Below, in pieces: positions 1 to 8,162 of a stretch of DNA of 64,000 nt (positions are counted from its first letter, which is position 1; each line of letters begins with the position of its first letter). The stretch covers positions 2,108,001 through 2,172,000 of the forward strand of contig OY970347.1 in the NCBI GenBank assembly GCA_963717635.1. Reading direction: 5' to 3'. Below the pieces are notes generated by a model. It made no database searches and was not told the DNA's origin. It worked only from the letters and a program-made list of their open reading frames with translations. The translations under genes and the position numbers were made by a program. Source of the DNA: JALZKA01 sp963717635 (lineage in GTDB: Bacteria > Actinomycetota > Thermoleophilia > Solirubrobacterales > 70-9).

Positions 1-7
1 CTGATTT

Positions 8-32
8 GGGGCTTAATCCGGCTTAACGCCCC
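8..32. repeat. short hairpin and GGCTTAA direct repeat upstream of the sigma factor gene
   Basis: GGGGC (8-12) can pair with GCCCC (28-32), and between them GGCTTAA occurs twice (10-16 and 20-26). It lies about 30 bases before the sigma-factor start. It could be the terminator of a gene to the left or a promoter/operator element of the sigma gene; the sequence alone does not decide. Confidence 0.3.
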
Positions 33-64
33 GTGCCTAGGCGCGCAACTGCGGCGCTGTTACC

Positions 65-1558
65 GTGTTCGAGGAGTTGAGCTTGGAGGCCTCCGCCCTC
101 ACACACGCCAGCAGGCTCGGCCTGCTCGGAAGACGGTCCCCGCTCCTGCGACTGCAGGGCGATGCGCGCCTGATCGCGCTCATCCGGGACGGTCAGGAGC
201 GCGCGTTCGAAACGCTCTTCGAGCGCTATCAATCCCGGCTGCTTGCGTTCTGCCGGGGCATGCTCGCCTCGGCCGAGGACGCCGAGGACGTGCTCCAAGA
301 GGTGTTCGTCGCCGCGCACAAGGCGATTCTCACCGACAGCCGCGCGATCAACGCACGGCCCTGGCTCTACCGGATCGCCCGCAACCGGTGTCTCAATCAC
401 CTGCGCAAGCCGGTGCCCGAGGGGCAGGACTCGATGGACGTGCACCCGCACGAGAACGGCACCTCGGTGGCCGAGCGTGTGCAGAACCGTGAGGAATTCC
501 GGGCGCTGATCGTCGACGTGCAGGGCCTGCCCGAGACGCAGCGGACAGCGCTGCTGCTGCGCGAGATCGACGCACTGGCCTATGAGGAGATCGCGGTCGC
601 CATGGACACCACGATTCCGGCCGTGAAGTCGCTGTTGGTGAGGGCGCGGATGTCGCTGGCGGATTGCAGCCAGGGGCGGCACCTGACGTGCGACGAGGTT
701 CATCTGGAGCTGGCCGAGGCGGCCGAGGGGCTCCGGAAGGCGTCCGGCCCCGCTCGCGCTCACATGCGCGGCTGTGACGGCTGCCGGGAGTACCGCCTCG
801 AGCTGCGGCGCAACGGCAGGGCTCTGGCCGCGCTGGCGCCGATCGGCCCACTGGCCATGATCCACGGCTTCCTGACGGGCAAGCTCGGCCTCGGCGGCGC
901 GAAGCTTGGCGCCGGTTCGGGCGCGGGCGCCTCCGCCGGCGGCGCGACCGCCACGACAGCGGCCGGCGGCAGCGGCGCAGCGGTCGGCGGCGCAGCTGCG
1001 GCCGGGGGTGGCGGGATGAGCCTCGCCGGCGGCGCGGCGGCGGGCGGGCTTGGAGGAGCCCTTGGGACGAAGGCCGCGGCCAGCGTCGCGAGCATGGCGT
1101 TGCTGACGGCCGGCGCTGTCGAGGTCAAGAACCTTTACCAAAACAGGGAGTCGCATCGGGCGGCGCCGATCGAGCGCAACGTATCGATGGCAATGGCCGG
1201 CCCTGCCACCCGCGGCACCGCTCATGTCGCACCGGCTGACGCGGACCCGGCGGGCGGCGCCCCGGCTGACGAACTGGCGCGGGTCGAGCCCGCCGAGCAT
1301 GCTGCACCCATGTCTCCGCGCGAGGAAACCGGCCCTGCGAGCGGCGTCGCGGATGCGGTCGCCCCCGGCGCCGAGACCGGCACCGGAACCACCGATGGCA
1401 GCCTGACGTTCGAACCGAGCCCCACTCATCCGGCCACCACCGTGCCGCCGGTCACCGAACCGCCGCCGGCCCAGCCGCCGCCCGGCGCACCGCCATCCGT
1501 GGAGCCGACGCCGGAGACGCCACCGGCCGCGACCCCACCGCCTCCCCCGGCCCCCTAG
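65..1558 (+). CDS. ECF-type sigma-70 factor with fused C-terminal zinc-binding (anti-sigma-like) segment and long low-complexity tail
   Basis: A 497-residue protein starting at GTG. Residues about 35-105 form sigma region 2, with the typical DAEDVLQEVF and PWLYRIARNRCLNHLR stretches. Residues about 150-200 form region 4 (LPETQRTALLLREI, AYEEIA, then a helix-turn-helix ending VKSLLVRAR). Ordinary ECF factors end there, near 200 residues. This one continues with LTCDEV and HMRGCDGC, a Cys plus HxxxCxxC arrangement as in zinc-containing anti-sigma (ZAS) domains. An Ala/Gly-rich stretch follows with a possible membrane segment near residues 340-360, then a Pro/Thr/Glu-rich tail. The fusion suggests a sigma factor that carries its own restraining module, possibly tethered to the membrane; that is inference. 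It converges on the histidine-kinase gene and their stop codons overlap. Confidence 0.85.
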   Translation: MFEELSLEASALTHASRLGLLGRRSPLLRLQGDARLIALIRDGQERAFETLFERYQSRLLAFCRGMLASAEDAEDVLQEVFVAAHKAILTDSRAINARPWLYRIARNRCLNHLRKPVPEGQDSMDVHPHENGTSVAERVQNREEFRALIVDVQGLPETQRTALLLREIDALAYEEIAVAMDTTIPAVKSLLVRARMSLADCSQGRHLTCDEVHLELAEAAEGLRKASGPARAHMRGCDGCREYRLELRRNGRALAALAPIGPLAMIHGFLTGKLGLGGAKLGAGSGAGASAGGATATTAAGGSGAAVGGAAAAGGGGMSLAGGAAAGGLGGALGTKAAASVASMALLTAGAVEVKNLYQNRESHRAAPIERNVSMAMAGPATRGTAHVAPADADPAGGAPADELARVEPAEHAAPMSPREETGPASGVADAVAPGAETGTGTTDGSLTFEPSPTHPATTVPPVTEPPPAQPPPGAPPSVEPTPETPPAATPPPPPAP

Positions 1559-2253
1559 TCCGAGTCCGGCATCGTCGCGCGCACCCGGGTTCCGCCTCCG
1601 GGCCGCGACTCGATCTCGAGCTCGCCGCCGGTTGCCTCCACGCGCTGGACAACCGAGGCGAGGCCAATGTGCCCCGACGCAAGCGCTTCGCGGGGCCGTG
1701 ACGGGTCCATCCCCCGGCCGTCGTCGTCAATCTCGAGCACGACACCGGCATCACCCGGGGTCAGGCCCACGCCCACCCGGCTCGCAGCGGCGTGATGGAC
1801 GACGTTCGCCAGCAGCTCGCGGACGACTGCGAGCACCAGCTCGTCGCTGCGCCCGGAGGCGGCGGGGTGCAGTTCAACCTCAACCTCGAAGCCGCCCTGG
1901 CGCTCCGCCTGGCGCGCGACGGCGCCGACGGCCTGTTCGAGCCCGCCGCGCTCGAGCGTGACCGGGTGCAGGGCAAGCAATGCCTCGCGCAGATCCGCGA
2001 TCGACGCGCTCACCACCTCGTGGGCTCGCGTCACCCCCGCCCGTCCGGGAGCCGCCTCGATCAGCTCTTGATTGGCCGCGAGCAGACTCTGGAGCGCGTC
2101 GTCGTGGATCAGCTGCGCGATCCGGCGCCGCGCGCGATCCTCGGCGTCCATTACCTGCGCCACGAACTGGCGGCGATCGGTGAGCTCGGCGTTCGCAGCG
2201 TCGAGCTCCGCGCGGAGCTGCTCGATCTCGGTCCGGAGCGAAGCCTCGCTCAT
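1555..2253 (-). CDS. two-component sensor histidine kinase, NarL/DesK-like (HisKA_3), cytoplasmic
   Basis: A 232-residue kinase without membrane segments. A coiled coil (about residues 1-35) leads into the dimerisation/phosphoacceptor helix with ARRRIAQLIHDDALQ, in which the His is the expected phosphorylation site. The ATP-binding domain shows the N box (RELLANVVHHAA), DDDGRGMD, GHIGLASV and GGGTRVRA. It would phosphorylate the LuxR-type regulator encoded just upstream; the two genes overlap by 4 nt (ATGA), so they are translationally coupled. The lack of a sensor or membrane domain means the signal is internal or comes through a partner, perhaps the neighbouring sigma factor; that link is inference. 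Confidence 0.9.
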   Translation of the reverse strand: MSEASLRTEIEQLRAELDAANAELTDRRQFVAQVMDAEDRARRRIAQLIHDDALQSLLAANQELIEAAPGRAGVTRAHEVVSASIADLREALLALHPVTLERGGLEQAVGAVARQAERQGGFEVEVELHPAASGRSDELVLAVVRELLANVVHHAAASRVGVGLTPGDAGVVLEIDDDGRGMDPSRPREALASGHIGLASVVQRVEATGGELEIESRPGGGTRVRATMPDSD

Positions 2254-2900
2254 TCGAGAAGGCCGCGGCGCATGCCCTCGGCCACGGCGGCGGCACGGTC
2301 GGAGACGCCGAGCTTCTCGTAGAGCGTGTGGAGGTGTGTCTTGACGGTCGTCGGGCTGAGGTGGATCTGCTTGGCGATGTCCGGCGCCGACATCCCGTCG
2401 GCGATCATGTGGAGCACCTCGGACTCGCGCGGCGTCAGATCCGGGCGCCCGTCGGCGCGCTCCCGCTGCTGGATCTCGCTCGCCAGGCCGGCTTGGACCG
2501 CGGCCGCCAGGGCGGTCCCCCCGCGCGCGACGGTGACGATCGCCTCGCAGATCTCCTGGCGCGAGCTCTCCTTCGACAGGTAGCCCTTCGCCCCCTCGGC
2601 CACCGTACGATAGGCCAGCTCCGACTCCATGAACGCGGAGAGGAAGAGCACCTCGGTCTCGACTCCCTCGCGCCGCAACGCGCTGAGCACCTGGGTCCCC
2701 TCCAGCCCGGGCATCCGGATGTCTAGCACCGCCACGTCCGGGGTCAGCTCCTTGATCCGGGCGAGCGCCTCGCGCCCATCGCCGGCCTCTCCAACCAGCT
2801 CCAGATCCGGGCGCTCCTTGACCGCTCGGACGATTCCCTCACGATAGAGCGGGTGATCGTCGGCGACCAGCACGCGGACACGCTGTGAGCGGGCAACCAT
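2250..2900 (-). CDS. two-component response regulator, NarL/LuxR family
   Basis: A 216-residue regulator. The receiver domain (about 8-125) has the acidic pair D14-D15, the phosphoacceptor D60 in VLDIRMPG and the conserved Lys in GAKGYLSKES. The C-terminal LuxR-type helix-turn-helix (about 150-212) reads LTPRESEVLHMIADG and TVKTHLHTLYEKLGV. It is the first gene of the pair with the kinase at 1555-2253. A TAGACT box 9 nt before its ATG suggests its own, possibly leaderless, promoter, separate from the sugar-transferase gene that precedes it on the same strand. Targets are unknown; such pairs bind DNA as dimers after phosphorylation. Confidence 0.93.
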   Translation of the reverse strand: MVARSQRVRVLVADDHPLYREGIVRAVKERPDLELVGEAGDGREALARIKELTPDVAVLDIRMPGLEGTQVLSALRREGVETEVLFLSAFMESELAYRTVAEGAKGYLSKESSRQEICEAIVTVARGGTALAAAVQAGLASEIQQRERADGRPDLTPRESEVLHMIADGMSAPDIAKQIHLSPTTVKTHLHTLYEKLGVSDRAAAVAEGMRRGLLE

Positions 2901-2909
2901 GCGCTGCCG

Positions 2910-2915
2910 AGTCTA
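2910..2915 (-). promoter_or_regulatory. candidate leaderless -10 box (TAGACT) of the response regulator gene
   Basis: On the minus strand TAGACT lies 9 nt before the ATG at 2900 and just after the stop of the upstream gene (2924). Same geometry as several other operon-first genes in this window. No clear -35 is visible. Confidence 0.45.
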
Positions 2916-2923
2916 CGACGCGC

Positions 2924-4324
2924 TCAAGCGCTTACAGAAGTCTCGAGTGCCAGCCCGTCAGCATCCGCCTGGATCGCGTCGAGCACGAAGCGCTCGTCCG
3001 GGCTCCGCACGCCGAACTGGACGCTGCCGACGGTCGCGAGGGTCTCGAAGATGATCATCAGGTCGAGCCCGAGCGACCGATGCTTGAGGTAGTAGAGGTC
3101 GTGGCACAGCTTCCATGCCGTGCCTGCCCCGGAGCCGGCGTAGCCACACCGGACCTGGGCCCAGCCCGTGATCCCCGGCTTGACCAGCTCGCGGCGGTCA
3201 TAAAACGGGATCATCCATTCGAGATCGGCCACCATGTCCGGGACCTCAGGGCGCGGCCCGACGAGCGTCATCTCACCGCGCAGGACGTTCCAGAGCTGCG
3301 GCAGCTCATCCACGTGGGTGCGGCGCAGGGCCCGCCCTGAAGCCGTGATCCGGTCGTCGTCGGCCGCGGCCCAGCGAGAGCCGTCGCGCTCGGCGTCCAC
3401 CCGCATCGTGCGCAGCTTCAGGATCCTGAACGGCTTGCCGCCGCGCCCGACCCTGACCTGGCGGAACAGGACGGGGCCACCGTCGCCGAGCTTGACGGCG
3501 AGCGCCACAAGCGCCAGCACCGGCGCCAGCACGACCAGCGCCGACGCCGAGACGGCGACGTCCACGAGGCGCTTCATCACCGGGGATCCGCCGCTGTAGC
3601 GGGGATGCATCAGGTACTGGAAGAAGGCCGAGTTGAGGGTCGCGATCGGGACGTGCCCGAACAGCTCCTCGAAGAGCTGGTTGGCCGTGATCATGCGAAC
3701 CTCGAAGGCCAAGCAGGCGTCGGCCACGCGCTCGACGGCCCGCGGGTCCTGGCCCCCGTCCACCAGCAGGTCAATGCGACCGTCGCGAACGATCGCTGCC
3801 AGCTCGTCGAGCGAGCCGAGGGCTCCCGAACCGTCGCCGATGAACCCGACCACCCGGTAGCCGCGGGTCGCGGTGAAAGCCAGCTCGCGCTTCAGCGAAG
3901 CCGCGACCTCCGACGGTCCGATAACCGCGACGCGAGCTTCGAGGCCGGATTCCATCCGGCTGCTGATCCAGGTCAGAAACGCGATCACGATCCAGGCCCC
4001 GACGAGCGCGGGAAAGAGGGCCATCGGATCGAGCGGCGCCAGCGCAGCCGAGAGCGCGTACGCGGCCGTCACCCCGGCGGCCGGAACCACGGCCCGCGTT
4101 GCCACCGCCGAGAGCGGAGTCAGGTGCATCGGATGCCTGCGTGGAAGCAGCACCGAGGCAGCGAACAGAACCGCAAGGAAGACAAAGAAGGCGCTGGCGG
4201 GGCTGACGTGCGAGAGCGCGATCGCGCCGGCCGCAACAGCGGGGGCATACCTCAGCGCCGCATCCCCGTACAGACGCTGGGCCTGAATCGCTCCCATGCG
4301 GTCTTTATCGCCCACCCCTGTCAT
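2924..4324 (-). CDS. polyprenyl glycosylphosphotransferase (initiating sugar-1-phosphate transferase of exopolysaccharide synthesis)
   Basis: A 466-residue membrane protein of the WcaJ/WbaP type. The N-terminal half holds several membrane segments (about 25-130) and a CoA-binding-like/Rossmann domain (RVAVIGPSEVAASLKREL). The C-terminal catalytic domain (about 270-450) has a re-entrant hydrophobic helix after MKRLVDVAVS, then PFRILKLRTMR, DELPQLWNVLRGEMTLVGPRPE and KPGITGWAQV, the signature of bacterial sugar transferases. It transfers a sugar phosphate from a nucleotide sugar onto undecaprenyl phosphate, the first membrane step of glycan assembly. It lies about 9 kb from the sulfotransferase/flippase locus and may start that same glycan; this is inference from function, not linkage. 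Confidence 0.9.
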   Translation of the reverse strand: MTGVGDKDRMGAIQAQRLYGDAALRYAPAVAAGAIALSHVSPASAFFVFLAVLFAASVLLPRRHPMHLTPLSAVATRAVVPAAGVTAAYALSAALAPLDPMALFPALVGAWIVIAFLTWISSRMESGLEARVAVIGPSEVAASLKRELAFTATRGYRVVGFIGDGSGALGSLDELAAIVRDGRIDLLVDGGQDPRAVERVADACLAFEVRMITANQLFEELFGHVPIATLNSAFFQYLMHPRYSGGSPVMKRLVDVAVSASALVVLAPVLALVALAVKLGDGGPVLFRQVRVGRGGKPFRILKLRTMRVDAERDGSRWAAADDDRITASGRALRRTHVDELPQLWNVLRGEMTLVGPRPEVPDMVADLEWMIPFYDRRELVKPGITGWAQVRCGYAGSGAGTAWKLCHDLYYLKHRSLGLDLMIIFETLATVGSVQFGVRSPDERFVLDAIQADADGLALETSVSA

Positions 4325-4341
4325 GGCCTTAGAAGTGGGTG

Positions 4342-4629
4342 TCAGGCGGGTACCGGGGCCACCGCGAGTGGAAGGTCGCGCACCTCGTACTCAACCTCGC
4401 CGTCGAGGTCATCGGATACCCAGAGCCTCAGCTCGAAGCCATCCTTGGCTTCGAACCGAGGCGCCTGAGTACGGGACAGGGCGCCGATTAGAACCTCGAC
4501 ATCGTCGAGGGCCTTGGCGTCCAGTTCGCCGCAAAGAGTTGCGAGAGATTCACGCACGGACTCCTGGACATCCAGTCCGGGTTGGAGCACCAATGCGATG
4601 CGGGGGCTGTGGTCCGAAATAGCTCCCAT
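4342..4629 (-). CDS. small protein of unknown function
   Basis: A 95-residue acidic protein I do not recognise. It starts at an ATG preceded by a good ribosome-binding site (GGGAGA, 4639-4634 on the minus strand). It has no signal peptide, membrane segment or Cys/His motif; the C-terminal half (FELRLWVSDDLDGEVEYEV) looks like beta strands. It lies 17 nt upstream of the sugar-transferase gene on the same strand and could be co-transcribed with it. Confidence 0.6.
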   Translation of the reverse strand: MGAISDHSPRIALVLQPGLDVQESVRESLATLCGELDAKALDDVEVLIGALSRTQAPRFEAKDGFELRLWVSDDLDGEVEYEVRDLPLAVAPVPA

Positions 4630-4892
4630 CGAATCTCCCGCTCGTCCCTACGGCGGGGGTTAGGGGGTTGATGAAGCTTCAGGCACGGCGCACGCTCGCA
4701 ACATCCTCCGACCGACCAATCGACGGGAGGAACCGAAACTCGTCCGATCGAACGAGTTAGGCCGAGCACGAACTCAGGCCGATAGACCACGACGTCGTCT
4801 TCTACGACGCCGACCGGGCGCCGCGTCTGGGTCGGCTCGCAGCGCCTCCACCGCGGACTCGTCGGCGCTCCGTTCGCCGCCGCGGGCCTGGT
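4630..4892. other. non-coding gap with one inverted repeat
   Basis: About 260 bases between the UPF0173 hydrolase stop and the small gene at 4342-4629. The short open frames here have no recognisable protein character. The only structure I see is the inverted repeat at 4737-4758. Confidence 0.6.
4737..4758. terminator. 22-bp inverted repeat, possible terminator of the 9269-4893 operon or an operator
   Basis: AACTCGT (4737-4743) and ACGAGTT (4752-4758) are perfect inverted copies around an 8-base loop. Read on the minus strand it lies 135 bases after the last gene of the operon and is followed by TTCGG, a weak T-rich run. It could equally be a regulator-binding site for the small gene downstream. 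Confidence 0.4.
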
Positions 4893-5606
4893 CTAGAGCT
4901 CGTACGACTCGCCCGGCGCGAGCACCACGACCTCGGACGAACTCTGCGCCTCGACGTCCGTCTTGAACGCCTCGGCATCCGTCTCGATCGGCGGGAAGGT
5001 GTCGAAATGGCAGGGGATCACGGTCCCGGCGCCGACCAGGCCCGCGGCGTAGGCGGCATCGTGGCGGTCCATCGTGTAGTGGCCGCCGATCGGCAGGATC
5101 GCGATGTCGACGGGAGTGCGGAGCGCGATCAGCTGCATATCGCCGAACAGGCAGGTGTCGCCCGCGTGGTAGATCGTCTTGCCGCCGATGTTGATCACGA
5201 GGCCCGCCGGCATCCCGATCACGGTTCCGGACGTCGGACTGAACGGAGCCTCGACGGAGCCCGGAGCGGTGCTGGTGTGGAACGCCTGCACCAGCTTGAC
5301 CCAGCCCCACTCGAACTCGACCGTGCCGCCGAGGTTCGGGTCGAACGTCTCCTCCACCCCCTGCTCGTCCAGCCAACTCGCCAGCTCGACGACCGCAACC
5401 GCGGCGGCGCCGGTGCGCTTGCAGACGCCAACCGCATCCGCGATGTGGTCCGCGTGGCCGTGCGTCAGCAGCACGTGGGTTGCGTCGACCTCGTCCGCCG
5501 TGTGAACGGCGCTGGGGTTGTTCGGCTTCAGGAACGGATCGACGAGCACCGTCGCCTGCCCATCCGAGAGCTCGAAGCAGGCGTGGCCGTGGAACTTGAT
5601 CTGCAT
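4893..5606 (-). CDS. metal-dependent hydrolase, UPF0173 (YtkL-like) metallo-beta-lactamase fold
   Basis: A 237-residue single-domain enzyme. It begins MQIKFHGHACFEL and carries the zinc-binding HxHxDH motif in LLTHGHADHIADA, the GGKTIYHAGDT strand and IPIGGHYTMD/CHFDTFP near the end, all typical of the UPF0173 family, whose substrate is not established. The open frame runs further upstream, but the ATG at 5606 has an AAGGAGA ribosome-binding site 7 nt before it and overlaps the preceding stop by one base (TGATG). That places it as the last gene of a minus-strand operon beginning at 9269. Confidence 0.88.
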   Translation of the reverse strand: MQIKFHGHACFELSDGQATVLVDPFLKPNNPSAVHTADEVDATHVLLTHGHADHIADAVGVCKRTGAAAVAVVELASWLDEQGVEETFDPNLGGTVEFEWGWVKLVQAFHTSTAPGSVEAPFSPTSGTVIGMPAGLVINIGGKTIYHAGDTCLFGDMQLIALRTPVDIAILPIGGHYTMDRHDAAYAAGLVGAGTVIPCHFDTFPPIETDAEAFKTDVEAQSSSEVVVLAPGESYEL

Positions 5607-5920
5607 CAGTCGGTCTCCTTCGTCGTCAGTTGATTCGCGAGTGCCCAGCCGACGGCGACCCCAATCAGCATCCCCATCCGGGTCTCCTCGGCCAGCAGCG
5701 TCCGGATCGCCGCCAGCCGCTCGGCCTCGTCCTCGGCGCCCGCCGCCTGAGCGCTGGCGTCGTCGTGCGACTCGGCGAACCAACCGCCGTGCTCGAGGGC
5801 GCTGGCGAGCACGCGCTGCAGCTTCGGTGCGGCCCCTGCCACCAGCGCCTCGGCCTCGCGGAAGCGCTCGGGGTCCGAGAGCGCCTCGATCGCGGCGTCC
5901 AGCTGTTCGTCTGTGTACAT
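5606..5920 (-). CDS. small conserved-looking protein of unknown function
   Basis: A 104-residue, largely helical, acidic protein beginning MYTDEQLDAAIEAL. A possible amphipathic or membrane-associating helix lies near the C-terminus (MGMLIGVAVGWALANQL). No catalytic motif is visible. It sits tightly between the GNAT gene and the UPF0173 hydrolase, whose ATG overlaps its stop by one base, so it is very likely translated. Function unknown. Confidence 0.65.
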   Translation of the reverse strand: MYTDEQLDAAIEALSDPERFREAEALVAGAAPKLQRVLASALEHGGWFAESHDDASAQAAGAEDEAERLAAIRTLLAEETRMGMLIGVAVGWALANQLTTKETD

Positions 5921-5938
5921 CGGCGGCAGGAGGAGAAC

Positions 5939-6697
5939 CTATCCGCGCCGCTCGTAGAGGTGTAGGCGGAAGTGGCGCTCGTAGCCGAGCCGTTTATAGA
6001 GCGCCTGGCCCTTCGACGACGACTGCAGCGACGAAGTGCGCATCCCCCGCTCCCGCCCCTCGGCGAGCGCCGCGGCCAGCAACCCGCCCGCGATGCCCTG
6101 GCGCCCGTGCTCGGCCCGCGTCGCCACGAAATAGATCCCGAGATCGTCGTCGTGGTCGATCGTGGCGAGCACGCTTGCGGTATCGCCGCCGCGGCGCGCG
6201 CGGTAGAGGCGGATCGGGACGCCATCTCCCGCGCCGGCCAGCGCCGCCGCAATCCCGTCGGGACCAACGTGGCCGTAGGCCTCGTCGTTGATCCGTCCCA
6301 GCTCGTCGAACGACGCCGCCGCGTCCCAGTCGAGGCCCCCCGGATCACGTGGCTCGAAGCCCTCGAGGTCCAGAGTCATCGCCCCGGGCTCGCCGTCGAA
6401 CGTGTGGCCGCGACCGGTCAGCAGCTCGATCGCTTCGGCGTCGTGATCCGGCGTCCAGACGTCCCAGGCGGCGACCCCGGCGTCCGCGTAGGTGTCGGCG
6501 AGCCGGTCGTACGCGGCTCCCAGCGACGCGGCGTCCTCGTAGGCAACCGAGTTGATGATCGAGCGCTGCGGCGTGGCCGGCACCACCGCGGCTGTTACGC
6601 CCGGCGCCTCCCACACGGCCGCGCCGGCGCTCGCGCCGCCGAGCCAGCGCAGGAGATCGCGCAGGGCGCGGTTCTGGATCGCGCGCGGGTCGCTCAC
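5939..6697 (-). CDS. GNAT-family N-acetyltransferase
   Basis: A 252-residue protein with the GNAT acetyl-CoA-binding loop VATRAEHGRQGIAGGLL (Q/RxxGxG/A type) followed by a helix and a C-terminal strand (GQALYKRLGYERHFRLHLYER) characteristic of the fold. The first half probably forms a degenerate second GNAT domain. The GTG at 6697 overlaps the stop of the methyltransferase gene (GTGA), which fixes the start; the longer open frame upstream lies inside that gene. The acceptor cannot be predicted. Confidence 0.82.
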   Translation of the reverse strand: MSDPRAIQNRALRDLLRWLGGASAGAAVWEAPGVTAAVVPATPQRSIINSVAYEDAASLGAAYDRLADTYADAGVAAWDVWTPDHDAEAIELLTGRGHTFDGEPGAMTLDLEGFEPRDPGGLDWDAAASFDELGRINDEAYGHVGPDGIAAALAGAGDGVPIRLYRARRGGDTASVLATIDHDDDLGIYFVATRAEHGRQGIAGGLLAAALAEGRERGMRTSSLQSSSKGQALYKRLGYERHFRLHLYERRG

Positions 6698-7362
6698 CGC
6701 TTGCGGGCGATCGTCACGCCGTCGGCGATCGCGATCATCGCGAGGTCGACCCGCTCGTCCGCGACCAGCTCGTCGTTCAGCTTGCGAAGCGCCGCGACCG
6801 ACTCGCGCCAACCCTCGGAGACCTCGTCGTCAGGGATCGCGATCTGGCCGCCGCCGAGCACGTTGTCGAGCAGGATCAGCCCCCCGGATCGGGTCCGCTT
6901 CAGCGCCTCCTCGAAGTACACGGGGTAACCGGTCTTGTCGGCGTCGATAAAGGTGAGGTCGAACGCCTCCTCCTCGGGCAGCGCGGCGAGGGTCTCGGCG
7001 GCCGGCCCGATCCGAATCTCCACCCGATCGGCGACGCCCGCGTCCTCGATGTTCCGGACGGCAGTCGCGGCGAACTCCTCGCTCAGCTCGCAGCACAGCA
7101 GCCGACCGCCCGGCGCCAGCCCGCGCGCGATGCAGATCGCCGAGTAACCCGTGAAGGTGCCGACCTCCAGCGCGTCGCGGGCACCGATGCTGCGGGCGAG
7201 CAGGGTCATGAACGCTCCCTGGTCGGGCGCGACCTGCATCGCCGAGATGTCGCCCATCGCCGCGGTCTCGGACTGGACCCGGCGCAGGACCTCGTCCTGA
7301 CGCGCCCCGTGCTCGACGAGGTAGTCGTGCAGCCGCTGGTCGATCGAGGTGAACTTGGACAT
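6694..7362 (-). CDS. class I SAM-dependent O-methyltransferase (caffeoyl-CoA/catechol OMT-like)
   Basis: A 222-residue single-domain enzyme of usual family length. SAM-binding motif I is ALEVGTFTGYSAICIARGL, the acidic loop is LLCCELSEEF, and the metal-binding stretch FIDADKTGYPVYFEEAL plus LLDNVLGGG matches the cation-dependent O-methyltransferases acting on catechol-like hydroxyls. It starts 3 nt after the rhomboid-like gene's stop and overlaps the GNAT gene by 4 nt. Substrate unknown. Confidence 0.9.
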   Translation of the reverse strand: MSKFTSIDQRLHDYLVEHGARQDEVLRRVQSETAAMGDISAMQVAPDQGAFMTLLARSIGARDALEVGTFTGYSAICIARGLAPGGRLLCCELSEEFAATAVRNIEDAGVADRVEIRIGPAAETLAALPEEEAFDLTFIDADKTGYPVYFEEALKRTRSGGLILLDNVLGGGQIAIPDDEVSEGWRESVAALRKLNDELVADERVDLAMIAIADGVTIARKR

Positions 7363-7365
7363 CGG

Positions 7366-8154
7366 CTAAGCCGCCCGGCGCCGGCCGAAGCCGGCCGAGA
7401 GGCCGCAGAGCCCGCCCACGAGCGCGCCGATCAGGCCCGCCCAGGGGTCGGCGAAGTCCTCGACCAGTGGCAGCGCGAGCAGCACGATGGCCGCCACCGC
7501 CACCGCGATCTTCTCATAGCCCTCGTCGGGATCCGCCCGGCGCTCCGGCTCGAGCATCGCGGCATAGGCCGCCAGCACCCCGAGGGCGATGCCGTTGGCG
7601 CCGGCGGCGACCGGGAAGTCGTCGCCCAGCACGGCGTCGATGCCGACCGCGCCGAGCATCCCCAGCGCACCGCAGGCAAGCGCCAAGAGCAGCGAGGGAA
7701 CGGATCCGATCCGGCGCTCGAGCGGTGGCAGGAAGATCGCGATGGCGAGGCCGCAAACGAACAGGTAGCCGGCGTCCTCGAAAAAGAACGGAGCGGTGAG
7801 GTAGCGCCAGAAATCGGCGCCCGGCTCGCCCACGATCGCGCCCAGCTCGGTGACGCTCAGGTCCGCGGCCCGATAGATCACGAAGACGACCGCGAACGCG
7901 ACCAGCAGGAGAGCGGTGGCCACCGGGCGGGTGCTGAGCTCCTCAAGGTTCTTGCGGCGCTCGGCATCCCGGCGCTGGCGCTTCTCGCGCCGGCCCTCGC
8001 GCATCCGGATCTCGTCACCGTCGCGCTCGAGCTTCGGCGCGCGCTTGCGCAGGCGCTGCCCGCAATAGGGGCACTCGGTGACGTAGGGGCTCACCTCGGA
8101 GCCGCAGTTGCGGCAGACGACGCTCAACTCCGGCGCGGACATCAGTCCGAGCAT
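7366..8154 (-). CDS. zinc-ribbon, rhomboid-like membrane protein lacking the catalytic Ser and His
   Basis: A 262-residue protein. The N-terminus has a zinc ribbon (CRNCG and CPYCG, about residues 13-35), then a charged linker (about 40-75), then six or so membrane segments arranged like a rhomboid intramembrane protease (SVTELGAIVGEPGADFWRYL as the L1-like loop). The active-site GxSG of rhomboids reads GANG here, and the TM6 His position is replaced (PWAGLIGALVGG), so proteolysis is unlikely. The ATG at 8154 is preceded by GAGG; another ATG at 8142 lacks one. It may serve as a scaffold or as a binder of membrane-protein substrates, as proposed for other rhomboid pseudoproteases. Confidence 0.72.
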   Translation of the reverse strand: MLGLMSAPELSVVCRNCGSEVSPYVTECPYCGQRLRKRAPKLERDGDEIRMREGRREKRQRRDAERRKNLEELSTRPVATALLLVAFAVVFVIYRAADLSVTELGAIVGEPGADFWRYLTAPFFFEDAGYLFVCGLAIAIFLPPLERRIGSVPSLLLALACGALGMLGAVGIDAVLGDDFPVAAGANGIALGVLAAYAAMLEPERRADPDEGYEKIAVAVAAIVLLALPLVEDFADPWAGLIGALVGGLCGLSAGFGRRRAA

Positions 8155-8162
8155 AGTCCGCC

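Noticed and set aside
23..1429. 468-residue open frame on the minus strand opposite the sigma factor gene
   Set aside because: Arg/Ala/Gly-rich shadow translation of a GC-rich gene; the plus strand has clear sigma-factor motifs.
4488..4790. 100-residue minus-strand open frame in the gap before the small protein gene
   Set aside because: No ribosome-binding site, no protein-like composition, and it overlaps the better supported small gene at 4342-4629.
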